Source of the DNA: a bacterium HR10
GTDB taxonomy: Bacteria; Acidobacteriota; Blastocatellia; HR10
Direction: 5' to 3'
Assembly: GCA_002923315.1 (NCBI GenBank)
Contig: BEHM01000019.1
Location: 1-61,055, forward strand
Length of the DNA: 61,055 nt
Position 1 is the stretch's first letter. Each line of letters begins with the position of its first letter. Of this stretch, positions 49,198-56,998 are shown one piece after another. Under the pieces are notes generated by a model that had not been told where the DNA came from, made no database searches, and saw only the letters and a list, made by a program, of their open reading frames with translations. Made by a program: the position numbers and the translations under genes.

Positions 49198-51210
49198 ATG
49201 AAGCGGACCGTGGCAGGAGCAGTGGCCTTTGGAAGCCTGCTCGTTCTCACGCTGTTGATCGGCAGCGATCGGCCGACGCGCGCGCAAGTCGCCATCAGCA
49301 CGGGGGTGCGCGTTCAGATTCTGAGCGCCACCATCTCCCCCGAACGGCGCGTCGTGGTGACCTTCCGACTGACGGATGATCGCGGCACGCCGTTGGATCG
49401 TACGGGCGTGCGCACCGAAGGGCGTGTGGAGATCAACGTGATCATCGCGCGCATCAACCGCGGCGATCGGCAATACACGGCCTACACCACGCGCTCGCAG
49501 ACGGGCGCGGTACTCGGAACCGTATCCCAGGCGTGGGTGGATGCTGGCGGGACGTTCCTGGACTCCCCGGATGGAACAGTGGTCTACACGTCGGGAACGA
49601 TCCTGCCCGCGGATTATGATCCGACGGTGACGCACACTGTGGGGATCTCGGCAGTGCGCGACCTGACGGCCACGCTGGGGAAACGCTTCGTCGCCAACGC
49701 GACGCTGGATTTCATTCCGGCCGGTGGCGAAGTCTCGCCCATCCGCGATGTCGTCACAACGGCGGCATGCAATCAGTGCCACGACCAACTTCAGGCGCAT
49801 GGCGGACGCTACGTGACCGTCAAGACCTGCGTCCTCTGCCACCAGCCGCAAACGGCGGATCCCGACACGGGGAACACGGCGGACTTCAAGGTCATGATCC
49901 ACAAGATTCATCGCGGCCGCGACCTCCCGAGCGTGCGCGCGGGGACGCCGTATCGGATCATCGGCTTCATGGGGCGCGTCTTCGACTTCTCGACCGTTGG
50001 TTTCCCGCAGGATATTCGGAACTGCACGACCTGTCATGCAGCCGGTGCGACGCAGGCCGATAATCATCTGACGCAACCCTCGCGGGCGACCTGCGGCTCC
50101 TGCCACGATAACGTGAACTTCGCCACGGGGGAGAACCATGTCGGGATCATCCAGCGGGACGACACGCGCTGCAGTCGGTGCCACCAACCGACCTCGGGCG
50201 AGGAATTCGATCTCTCGGTGGCCGGAGCGCACGCGATTCCCTTCAAGTCGCGGCAACTCCCAGGCGTCGTCTTCGAGATCGTGGGGGTGACCGATACGCG
50301 GCCGGGGCAGGCGCCGACGGTCCTCTTCAGAATCCGAGACCGATCGGGACGCCCGATCGCGCCGAGCGCGATGACGCGCTTGGCCCTTGTGCTCGGGGGG
50401 CCGACGACGGACTACGCCTGGTGGGTGAGCGAGGACGCGCGCGGTGCCATCGGGCCGGACGCCGAGGGGAACTATCGCTACACGTTCCGAACGCCGCTCC
50501 CCGCCGATGCTCGAGGCACATACACGGTGGGCATTGAGGGGTATCGGAACATCACCCTCGATCCGGGCCCAGCAGCTCCGGGCGATCCCGCGAACACGGT
50601 GCGCGATGCCGGGGATAACGTCGTCCGATACTTCGCCGTCACCGATGCGCAACCGACCGCGCGCCGGCAGGTCGTGGACCTCAATAATTGCCTGAAGTGC
50701 CACGACTCACTCCGCGCGCACGGGAGCAATCGCAATAACAACATCGAGCACTGCGTCATCTGCCACAATCCGACCGGCACGGATGAAGCGCGACGTCCGG
50801 CCGATCAGATGCCGCCCGAGAGCATTGACTTCAAACTCCTCATCCACAAGATCCACCGGGGCGAGCATTTGGAGCGCGACTACACGGTGTACAACTTCGC
50901 GCGGCAACCCGTTCCTTTCAATGAAGTGCGCTTCCCGGCAAGCTTGAAGAACTGCCAGCTCTGTCACACGCCGGGGACGAACCTTCTGCCCGTGCGCGCG
51001 CAACTGGCGACGGTCACACCGCGCGGCTTCCAGAATCCGACGCCGCCGACCTCGACCGCCTGCGTCTCCTGCCATGATAGCCTCTCGGCCGAAGCTCACG
51101 CGTTCGTCAACACGACCGGCTCGGTCGAGACCTGCGCTGTCTGCCACGGAGAGGGAAAGGCGTTCGCGGTTTCGAAAGTCCATGCGCTGCTGGTCGGCGA
51201 AATTCGATAG
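49198..51210 (+). CDS. Decaheme c-type cytochrome, OmcA/MtrC family
   Basis: The 670-residue exported protein has a signal peptide (AVAFGSLLVLTLLIG) and ten CxxCH heme-binding sites in two groups of five: CNQCH, CVLCH, CTTCH, CGSCH, CSRCH, then CLKCH, CVICH, CQLCH, CVSCH, CAVCH. Each group follows a beta-rich domain, the split-domain layout of MtrC/OmcA-like outer-surface electron-transfer cytochromes. There is no lipobox, so attachment may differ. Such proteins pass electrons to minerals or other acceptors outside the cell. An AAAGGAGG ribosome site precedes the ATG. No MtrB-like porin is in the window. Confidence 0.88.
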   Translation: MKRTVAGAVAFGSLLVLTLLIGSDRPTRAQVAISTGVRVQILSATISPERRVVVTFRLTDDRGTPLDRTGVRTEGRVEINVIIARINRGDRQYTAYTTRSQTGAVLGTVSQAWVDAGGTFLDSPDGTVVYTSGTILPADYDPTVTHTVGISAVRDLTATLGKRFVANATLDFIPAGGEVSPIRDVVTTAACNQCHDQLQAHGGRYVTVKTCVLCHQPQTADPDTGNTADFKVMIHKIHRGRDLPSVRAGTPYRIIGFMGRVFDFSTVGFPQDIRNCTTCHAAGATQADNHLTQPSRATCGSCHDNVNFATGENHVGIIQRDDTRCSRCHQPTSGEEFDLSVAGAHAIPFKSRQLPGVVFEIVGVTDTRPGQAPTVLFRIRDRSGRPIAPSAMTRLALVLGGPTTDYAWWVSEDARGAIGPDAEGNYRYTFRTPLPADARGTYTVGIEGYRNITLDPGPAAPGDPANTVRDAGDNVVRYFAVTDAQPTARRQVVDLNNCLKCHDSLRAHGSNRNNNIEHCVICHNPTGTDEARRPADQMPPESIDFKLLIHKIHRGEHLERDYTVYNFARQPVPFNEVRFPASLKNCQLCHTPGTNLLPVRAQLATVTPRGFQNPTPPTSTACVSCHDSLSAEAHAFVNTTGSVETCAVCHGEGKAFAVSKVHALLVGEIR

Positions 51211-51276
51211 GCGCACAGGCCTGGCGCGACCGCGCCTCCTCTGCGGAGCGCGCGAGGTCTTCGCGTCTGGCCGGGA

Positions 51277-51306
51277 TTGCTGGAGAGGGCGAGGCTCGGG
51301 CATAAT
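51277..51306 (+). promoter_or_regulatory. Promoter of the small cytochrome c gene
   Basis: TTGCTG (51277-51282) and CATAAT (51301-51306), 18 bases apart, 43 bases before the start codon. Confidence 0.45.
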
Positions 51307-51349
51307 GTCTCGGGGGCGTGAGATTCCATACTCAAGGAGGAGGGGACTG

Positions 51350-51718
51350 ATGAAGCGAATCTCGCACGTGATGCTCACATCGCTCATCGCCGTGGGGGTG
51401 ACTCTTCCCGTGTGGGCTCAGGGAAAAGGAGACCCCAAGCTCGGCAAGGAACTGCATGTGAAGCATTGCCAGCGCTGCCACGGCGAGCAGGGGAAAGGTG
51501 ATGGTCCGGCCATGAAGGCCGTCAAGACGGTGAAGATCGGCGATTGGACGAATCGCGAGGAGATGGCCAAATACAGCGACCAGGACCTCTACAAGATCAC
51601 GGCGGAAGGCGGAGCGGCTCTCGGGAAGTCCAAGCTCATGCCCGCGTACAAGGACAAGCTGAAGGAGAAGGAGATCTGGGACCTGGTCGCTTTCATCCGC
51701 TCGCTCGCGAAGAAGTGA
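51350..51718 (+). CDS. Periplasmic mono-heme cytochrome c
   Basis: The 122-residue protein has a signal peptide cleaved near Ala23 (VGVTLPVWAQG), one heme site CQRCHGEQGKGDG at residues 40-44, and an axial Met in SKLMPAYKDKL. The helical C-terminus (EIWDLVAFIRSLAKK) is typical of class I cytochromes. It probably carries electrons among the respiratory proteins encoded here, including the oxidase. AAGGAGGAGG lies before the ATG. The 3' end overlaps the convergent CAMC gene by 26 bases. Confidence 0.88.
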   Translation: MKRISHVMLTSLIAVGVTLPVWAQGKGDPKLGKELHVKHCQRCHGEQGKGDGPAMKAVKTVKIGDWTNREEMAKYSDQDLYKITAEGGAALGKSKLMPAYKDKLKEKEIWDLVAFIRSLAKK

Positions 51719-52013
51719 GTGCAGGCTCCGGGGCTTCCGCAGCCGTGCGCATGGCCTGCGGGAGCCCCTCGCGGGCTCGCCGACGCTGCGCTCTCCAAAT
51801 GAGCGCCGCAATCCCTCCAACGATCACAAAAGGAACGGCGAGCAAAAAGAGAATTCCCCGATTGAACCCGCTGGCCCACTGTTGCCCCTCCGGTGAATTC
51901 AAGAGTCCGGTTCGACACATTGCGCATTGCGCCCAGAGAACCCTCTCCGCGAGCCCGAGCAAGAGAACGCCCCATATCCCCGGCCTCAGCCGGTGAAACG
52001 TTCGCCGCCTCAT
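51693..52013 (-). CDS. Small CxxC membrane protein at the end of the oxidase operon
   Basis: I do not recognise a named family. The 106-residue protein has an N-terminal signal-like segment (GIWGVLLLGLAERVLWAQ), then CAMC, then a hydrophobic helix (GILFLLAVPFVIVGGIAALIW) and a basic cytoplasmic tail. The CxxC could bind copper or be a thiol-disulfide pair next to the membrane. It starts within the subunit IV stop as ATGA (4-base overlap), so it is coupled to the oxidase genes. A role in oxidase assembly is my guess. Confidence 0.65.
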   Translation of the reverse strand: MRRRTFHRLRPGIWGVLLLGLAERVLWAQCAMCRTGLLNSPEGQQWASGFNRGILFLLAVPFVIVGGIAALIWRAQRRRAREGLPQAMRTAAEAPEPALTSSRASG

Positions 52014-52333
52014 CTCCCTCCTCCGAGGTCCACGTGAGAACCGGAATGCAACACCCGAAGACCATCGGGCGCGATCAAGAAGAAGAGGACGCCCGCCGTC
52101 GCGAGAATGCCCACGGCGACAATGAGAATGAGGCTCGCTCGCTCAAAGCGCAGATGCATGAAATATCCGCTAATGAGCGACGCCTTCAGGAGCATCCCCA
52201 GAAGCAAAATGAGGATGAGGAACGTGGTCAGCCCCGCCGTCCCCAGCGACATCATGCCGACGGTGACGATCAGCAGAACGAACCAAACGACCCAATATAC
52301 GCGATACCCGTGCGCCTGATGCGTCTGGCTCAT
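52010..52333 (-). CDS. Cytochrome c oxidase subunit IV (CtaF/COX4-like)
   Basis: This 107-residue membrane protein has three hydrophobic helices (YWVVWFVLLIVTVGMM, TFLILILLLGMLLKASL, SLILIVAVGILATAGVLFFL), the form of prokaryotic COX4 subunits. It lies between subunit III and the CAMC gene. Start ATG at 52333 with GGAGGGGAGAGGG upstream. Assignment by position and hydropathy. Confidence 0.75.
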   Translation of the reverse strand: MSQTHQAHGYRVYWVVWFVLLIVTVGMMSLGTAGLTTFLILILLLGMLLKASLISGYFMHLRFERASLILIVAVGILATAGVLFFLIAPDGLRVLHSGSHVDLGGGR

Positions 52334-52371
52334 ACTCCCTCTCCCCTCCTTCCGAATCCGACGCGCGCCGC

Positions 52372-52986
52372 TCAGATCAGGTAAAAGAGCGTGAAGATGA
52401 AGACCCAGACCAGGTCCACGAAATGCCAGTAGAGGCCGGCCAGCTCGACGCCCTCGGGCGAGACGCGCTGCCGGAGCGCGCGCACGGCGACGATCGAGAG
52501 AATGAGCACACCCGTCAGGACGTGCGAACCGTGGAAACCGGTGATGATGAAGAACGCCGCGCTGAAGAGCGGAACGCCCCACGGATTGGTGCTCAGCCGC
52601 GCCCCCTCGCCGATGAGCTTGGACCACTCATACGCCTGACAGCCCAGGAAGCTCAATCCCCCCAGGATCGTCAGCAGCAGGAATCGGACGACCGTTTTCG
52701 GACGCCCCTGACGCGCGGCGCCGACGGCCGTCGCCATCGTCGCGCTGCTCGTGATCAGGATGAAGGTCATCAGCGCGATGAAGTCCAGATGGAAGATCTC
52801 CGCGCGATTGGGCCAGCGCGGGCTGGCCAGGCGCACGAAGCCATAGCCGGCCAGAAGACCCGCGAACAACAGGCCATCGGTGATGATGAAAAGCCACATC
52901 ATCAACTTCCGCCAGCTCACGGCGAAGGGGGAGATGCCCCCCCGCCACACCGATTCGATCCCTGCGCTCTTAGCTGCTTGATTCAT
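52372..52986 (-). CDS. Cytochrome c oxidase subunit III, second copy
   Basis: The 204-residue protein has five hydrophobic helices. FFIITGFHGSHVLTGVL and AGLYWHFVDLVWVFIFTLFYL are the conserved subunit III C-terminal motifs. I chose the ATG at 52986 after GAGGGAGG; an earlier in-frame start adds five residues. It is the second of two adjacent subunit III-like genes. Their sequences are quite different. Confidence 0.87.
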   Translation of the reverse strand: MNQAAKSAGIESVWRGGISPFAVSWRKLMMWLFIITDGLLFAGLLAGYGFVRLASPRWPNRAEIFHLDFIALMTFILITSSATMATAVGAARQGRPKTVVRFLLLTILGGLSFLGCQAYEWSKLIGEGARLSTNPWGVPLFSAAFFIITGFHGSHVLTGVLILSIVAVRALRQRVSPEGVELAGLYWHFVDLVWVFIFTLFYLI

Positions 52987-53022
52987 CCCTCCCTCCCTCA
53001 CGCTCGCGCTTTCGCGCCCTCC

Positions 53023-53682
53023 TCAAAAGAGGAAGAGCACCAGCAGAAGATAGAGCCAGAGTCCGCCGACGAAATGCCAATAGGTGGCGCACAACGCCAA
53101 GCGGCGGCAGACCCGGTCCTCAGAAGCCCCCCGCCACATGAGCACGAGCAAAGAGAGCAAGGCGATCACGCCGCCCAGGACATGCGCGCCGTGCACGCCG
53201 GTCAGGATATAGAAGAAGGAGCTGTGCGGATTCGTCGGCAGATAAATCCCCTGCGCTCGGAGCGCCCGCCAGGCCAGAAGCTGCCCGAGCAAGAAGAGCA
53301 CGCCAAGCGCTGTCGCTCCGCTCGCCCACCGATGCACGGAGGCGCTTCGCCTTCGGCCGATCTCCAGCAGGACGCTGCTCAACAGGAGCACTCCCGTGTT
53401 GACCCACAAGATCGGCGGGCGCGGGAGCGGCTGCCAATCAGGCCCCGCCTGCCTCACGAGATACGCGCTCGTGAACCCGGCGAAGAGCATGGTCACCGTT
53501 CCGAGGAAGATCCATAATCCCAAGCGCGCGCTCGGGACCGGAAATCCCTCCCGACGTTCGGGAGGGCCATTGAACCCATTGCGGCGACCGTCCTCGGAAG
53601 GCGGACCACTGAGATCGCCCAACAGGCGCACCTCCCAGAGCGCTCGCCCGGGTTGGGTCTCAACGGCATAAGGTTTTTTCAT
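53023..53682 (-). CDS. Cytochrome c oxidase subunit III, first copy
   Basis: The 219-residue protein has five membrane helices after a 50-residue soluble N-terminus. YILTGVHGAHVLGGVIALL and CATYWHFVGGLWLYLLLVLF are subunit III motifs. It follows subunit I after 12 bases. The two subunit III-like genes may form separate proteins of one complex, since together they have ten helices where a normal subunit III has seven. The N-terminal soluble segment is Pro/Gly-rich. Confidence 0.87.
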   Translation of the reverse strand: MKKPYAVETQPGRALWEVRLLGDLSGPPSEDGRRNGFNGPPERREGFPVPSARLGLWIFLGTVTMLFAGFTSAYLVRQAGPDWQPLPRPPILWVNTGVLLLSSVLLEIGRRRSASVHRWASGATALGVLFLLGQLLAWRALRAQGIYLPTNPHSSFFYILTGVHGAHVLGGVIALLSLLVLMWRGASEDRVCRRLALCATYWHFVGGLWLYLLLVLFLF

Positions 53683-53694
53683 CAGCTCCTCCGC

Positions 53695-55467
53695 TCACTG
53701 TGTGACGGTGACGACTGTCGGTGGCACGGTCTGTGGGGTGAAGTCCTCGGGCGCCCCCGGCACGCTGTAGTCATAGGGCCACCGATGGACCTCCGGCACC
53801 GTCTCCCCCCAATTCCCATGCGGGGGAGGCGTCGGCGCCACCCACTCCAATGTCGTCGCTCGCCACGGGTTCTGCTCCGCTCGCGCGCCCCGGAATAAGC
53901 TCCAGAAGAAGTTGACGAGGAAGATGAGCTGCGCCGCGCCGAGCACGAACGCGGCGATGCTGATGAACGCGTTCATGTCGCGGATCGGCGCCAGGAACTC
54001 AAATTTGGAGAACGCGTAGTACCGGCGCGGCATCCCCCCAAGCCCCAGGAAGTGCTGCGTGAGGAAGACAGCGTAAAATGAGAGGAACGTGAGCCAGAAA
54101 TGGAGCTTCCCCAAGCGCTCGCTCATCATGCGCCCGAACATCTTCGGGAACCAATAGTAGGTGCCGCCGAAGAGCGCCAGCAGCGTCACCCCGCCGATCA
54201 TGAAGTGGAAGTGGCCGACGACGAAGTACGTGTCATGAAGCTGAATATCCGAGGTCGCGTTCCCCAAGAAGATCCCACCCAATCCCCCTGTCCCGAAAAA
54301 GGCGATGGCCCCGAGCGCGAAGAGCGCGGGCGTCCGAAGCTGCAAGCGCGCCCCCCACAAGCTGGCGATCAAATTGAAGCCGATGATGGCCGACGGGATC
54401 GTGATGGCGAGCGTCCCGATGGCGAAGAACTCCCCCACATACGGGTTCATCCCGCTCACGAACATGTGGTGCCCCCACACGATCATGCTCAACACGCCGA
54501 TGGCGAAGAGGGAATAGACCGTGAGGCGATACCCGAAGATCGGTTTGCGGGTGAACGGGGGCAGAAGATCCAGCGCGATGCCGAGCGCCGGCAGAATGAG
54601 CACGTAGACCTCCGGGTGACCGAGGAACCAGAACAGATGCTGCCAGAGCAAGGGACTTCCCCCGCTGTGCGGCAGGACGCGCTCACCGAAATAGAGCCCG
54701 CTCGGCAAGAAGAAGCTCGTGCCCCCATGCCGATCGAAGAGCAGGAGAATAGCCGCCGCCGTCAGCGGCGGGAAGGCCAGCAGCCCTAAGATCGAGGCGA
54801 TCAAGAGCGTCCAGATGAAGAGCGGCAACCGCATCATGGACATCCCGCGCGTCCGCTCGTTGAGGATCGTCGTGACGAAGTTGAGCCCGCCCATGGTGAA
54901 CGAGGCGATGAAGAGCGCCATGCCGAGGAGCCAGAGCGTCTGCCCGAGACCCGATCCCGGCACGGCCTGCTCCACAGCGCTCAGCGGCGGATACGCCGTC
55001 CATCCCGAGGCCGCAGCTCCCCCCTCGACGAAGAACGAGGCGAGTATGATCACACACGCAGGCACGACCGTCCAGTACGAGAGCATATTCAGGAACGGGA
55101 AGGCCATGTCGCGCGCCCCAATGTGCAGCGGCAGCAGATAGTTCCCGAACCCACTCACCAGGCCGAGCGAGATGACGAAGAAGATCATCAGCGTGCCGTG
55201 CATGGTGATCAGGGCCAGGTAGAAATCCGGGTTCATCACCCCTCCGGACATCCCGCGCGGGAAGATCTTGGCCAGAAGCGGCCACTTCGCCTCGGGCCAA
55301 CCGAGCTGCAACCGGATGAGCATGGCCAGGGTTCCCCCGACCAGCGCCATCGCCATCGCCGTCAGGTAGTACTGAATCCCAATGACCTTGTGGTCGGTAC
55401 TGAAGATGTACCGACGCCAGAAGCTCACGGGCTCCTCATGCACACGCGCCGAATGCTCGCCAACCAT
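53695..55467 (-). CDS. ctaD: Cytochrome c oxidase subunit I
   Basis: This is the 590-residue catalytic subunit with the low-spin heme and the heme-copper centre where oxygen is reduced. It shows twelve or more helices, the heme ligand in MHGTLMIFFV, the CuB His-Tyr pair in LGHPEVYVLILP, the CuB HH in WGHHMFVSGM, and the two heme His in VGHFHFMIGG. The His-Tyr pair puts it in the A-type oxidase group with proton-channel motifs. An extra hydrophilic C-terminus of about 60 residues is present. It lies between subunits II and III. Confidence 0.96.
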   Translation of the reverse strand: MVGEHSARVHEEPVSFWRRYIFSTDHKVIGIQYYLTAMAMALVGGTLAMLIRLQLGWPEAKWPLLAKIFPRGMSGGVMNPDFYLALITMHGTLMIFFVISLGLVSGFGNYLLPLHIGARDMAFPFLNMLSYWTVVPACVIILASFFVEGGAAASGWTAYPPLSAVEQAVPGSGLGQTLWLLGMALFIASFTMGGLNFVTTILNERTRGMSMMRLPLFIWTLLIASILGLLAFPPLTAAAILLLFDRHGGTSFFLPSGLYFGERVLPHSGGSPLLWQHLFWFLGHPEVYVLILPALGIALDLLPPFTRKPIFGYRLTVYSLFAIGVLSMIVWGHHMFVSGMNPYVGEFFAIGTLAITIPSAIIGFNLIASLWGARLQLRTPALFALGAIAFFGTGGLGGIFLGNATSDIQLHDTYFVVGHFHFMIGGVTLLALFGGTYYWFPKMFGRMMSERLGKLHFWLTFLSFYAVFLTQHFLGLGGMPRRYYAFSKFEFLAPIRDMNAFISIAAFVLGAAQLIFLVNFFWSLFRGARAEQNPWRATTLEWVAPTPPPHGNWGETVPEVHRWPYDYSVPGAPEDFTPQTVPPTVVTVTQ

Positions 55468-55512
55468 GATACCTCCTCCTGAAGAGAGCTCGCGCCGACG
55501 CTCCTCCCCTAC

Positions 55513-56349
55513 TCACTGCCCGGAGAACGTCGGCTGCGCGGCCAGCCATCGCTGGAACTCCTCCGGCGGGAGAACGCGCAGCACGCCGCGCATCTGGAAA
55601 TGCCCGAAGCCGCACAGCTCCGCGCACGCGATCTCGAACTCGCCGGTCTGCGTAGGCGTGAACCAGAGATCAATGGTCATACCGGGCACCGCATCCTGCT
55701 TCACGCGGAAATGCGGGAGGAAGAAGCTGTGCAACGTATCCTTCGAGCGAAGCCGAACGTGAACGGGCCGGCCAACGGGGACGTACATCACGCCCAGTTG
55801 CACGACGTCATCTTGAGAGGCCGGATCCTCAGCGTCTATCCCGAGCGGATTGTCGTACCGAATGAGCCGAGGATCGGTCCGCCCCAAACGCCCGTCCTTC
55901 CCCGGATACCGAATGTTCCACGCGAATTGCTCCGCCGTGACCTCGACAAGCACCGCATCCGGAGGAGCCGGATGCAGATAGTACTTCTGCCAAATGGGTA
56001 GCCCGATCAGGAGCACTCCCCCCTCGGCGACGAGCGCCATGACGATGCCGGGAAGCAAGGACCAGAGCTTCTCGGCGCGCGGACTCGCCAGCCGATAGGT
56101 GACCCGATCTTGACGGCTGAAGCGCCAAATGAAATAGCCGAGCGCCACATGCCCGATGACAAAGAGCACCCCCACGGTGAGGATCAGGTATCGGATCATC
56201 CGATCAATCCCGGCTCCGTGCTCGGACGCCAGCGGCGGCAACCACCGCCGCATGCCAAAGCCGATGCCCACAAGGGCGATGGTGAAGAGGGCAAAGGCGA
56301 AGAAGAATCCTTCGAGGGTTCTCCCGAATCGCTCGCGCCCTTCAGCCAT
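55513..56349 (-). CDS. ctaC: Cytochrome c oxidase subunit II
   Basis: This 278-residue protein has two membrane helices and a periplasmic cupredoxin domain that takes electrons from cytochrome c at the CuA site: LHSFFLPHFRVKQDAVPG (first His) and CAELCGFGHFQM (two Cys, His and Met). There is no fused cytochrome c domain. I chose the ATG at 56349, since GAGGAGG lies 5 bases upstream; an earlier ATG (56370) has no ribosome site. It is the first gene of the oxidase operon. Confidence 0.94.
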   Translation of the reverse strand: MAEGRERFGRTLEGFFFAFALFTIALVGIGFGMRRWLPPLASEHGAGIDRMIRYLILTVGVLFVIGHVALGYFIWRFSRQDRVTYRLASPRAEKLWSLLPGIVMALVAEGGVLLIGLPIWQKYYLHPAPPDAVLVEVTAEQFAWNIRYPGKDGRLGRTDPRLIRYDNPLGIDAEDPASQDDVVQLGVMYVPVGRPVHVRLRSKDTLHSFFLPHFRVKQDAVPGMTIDLWFTPTQTGEFEIACAELCGFGHFQMRGVLRVLPPEEFQRWLAAQPTFSGQ

Positions 56350-56406
56350 GGCTTCCTCCTCTGTGCTCATGGCCCCGACCTTCCAATCGGGGAGATGACC
56401 GAGCCC

Positions 56407-56412
56407 AGTTTA
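56407..56412 (-). promoter_or_regulatory. -10 box of the cytochrome oxidase operon
   Basis: TAAACT on the reverse strand. There is no good -35 hexamer, as expected for an activator-dependent promoter. The expected transcription start is near 56400. The operator centre at 56442.5 is thus about 42 bases upstream. Confidence 0.45.
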
Positions 56413-56434
56413 CCTCGCCTCCGGGATCACAGGC

Positions 56435-56450
56435 TGTGACGAAAGTCACA
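56435..56450. promoter_or_regulatory. CRP/FNR-family operator (TGTGA-N6-TCACA)
   Basis: TGTGAC-GAAA-GTCACA is a perfect inverted repeat and matches the CRP consensus TGTGA-N6-TCACA exactly. A further TCACA lies three bases before it (56427-56431), making TCACA-GGC-TGTGA. The position relative to the putative -10 box fits class II activation of the oxidase operon. Which regulator binds is not known. Confidence 0.7.
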
Positions 56451-56894
56451 CCGCTCCCCTCTCGTGCACGATCCCCTGTTCGCTCGGTTGCAAACTTCCC
56501 CGCCCATATGTCAGCGAGTGAGACCATCGCGACCTCACCCAGTGCAGAAGCGATAGCAAACGCCATGCCGCGAAAACGAAGGTCTTTCGGCCGAACGCCG
56601 AGAACCCTTGATCAGACAAGAACTTCTTCATCTCGCGCGCCCGCTCCCGAGTCTCATCCCTCTCCTCGCCTCTGGGGGATAATCCCCAAAGCTGGGCGAA
56701 ATCCCCACTGCGGAGCGAACCCTGACCGACCATGAGGTGAACGACCGACAAGGCGCTCGCCACAGGCCCTCCCGATCCGGTCGCGTCCGCCTCCTGGCGG
56801 GAATTTCAATTGAGGCCTCCCTTCCGCCACTATGACCGAAGCCTGCGGTGAGCGAGAAGGCCCGATCTGGGTGTAATCCCCCGACCGGTTCAGC
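56451..56894 (+). other. Intergenic region between the oxidase operon and the 11-heme cytochrome gene
   Basis: About 440 bases without a convincing gene. It holds a GGGGAT-A-ATCCCC inverted repeat (56675-56687) and a relatively AT-rich part. Short frames on both strands (for example a reverse frame at 56446-56763) show no family resemblance or ribosome site. Confidence 0.45.
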
Positions 56895-56900
56895 TATACT
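56895..56900 (+). promoter_or_regulatory. -10 box (TATACT) before the 11-heme cytochrome gene
   Basis: TATACT, one base from consensus, about 20 bases before a GTG and 100 bases before the ATG of the next gene. No standard -35 hexamer is seen, so activation is likely if it is used. Confidence 0.4.
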
Positions 56901-56998
56901 TGTCCGGCTAACTCAGTCATGTAGTGGACAATAGCGCAGATGCGCACAGATATCGCAGGCGGCACGCCGTTTGCCTACGTCGTGTGAGCGAATTTTCG

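Noticed and set aside
56446..56763. Reverse frame of 105 codons near the oxidase operon
   Set aside because: It overlaps the operator region and has no conserved pattern; likely non-coding.
56810..56835. AATTTCAATTGAGGCC, resembling the end of a thermophile CRISPR repeat
   Set aside because: Only one copy was found and no spacing of repeats is visible.
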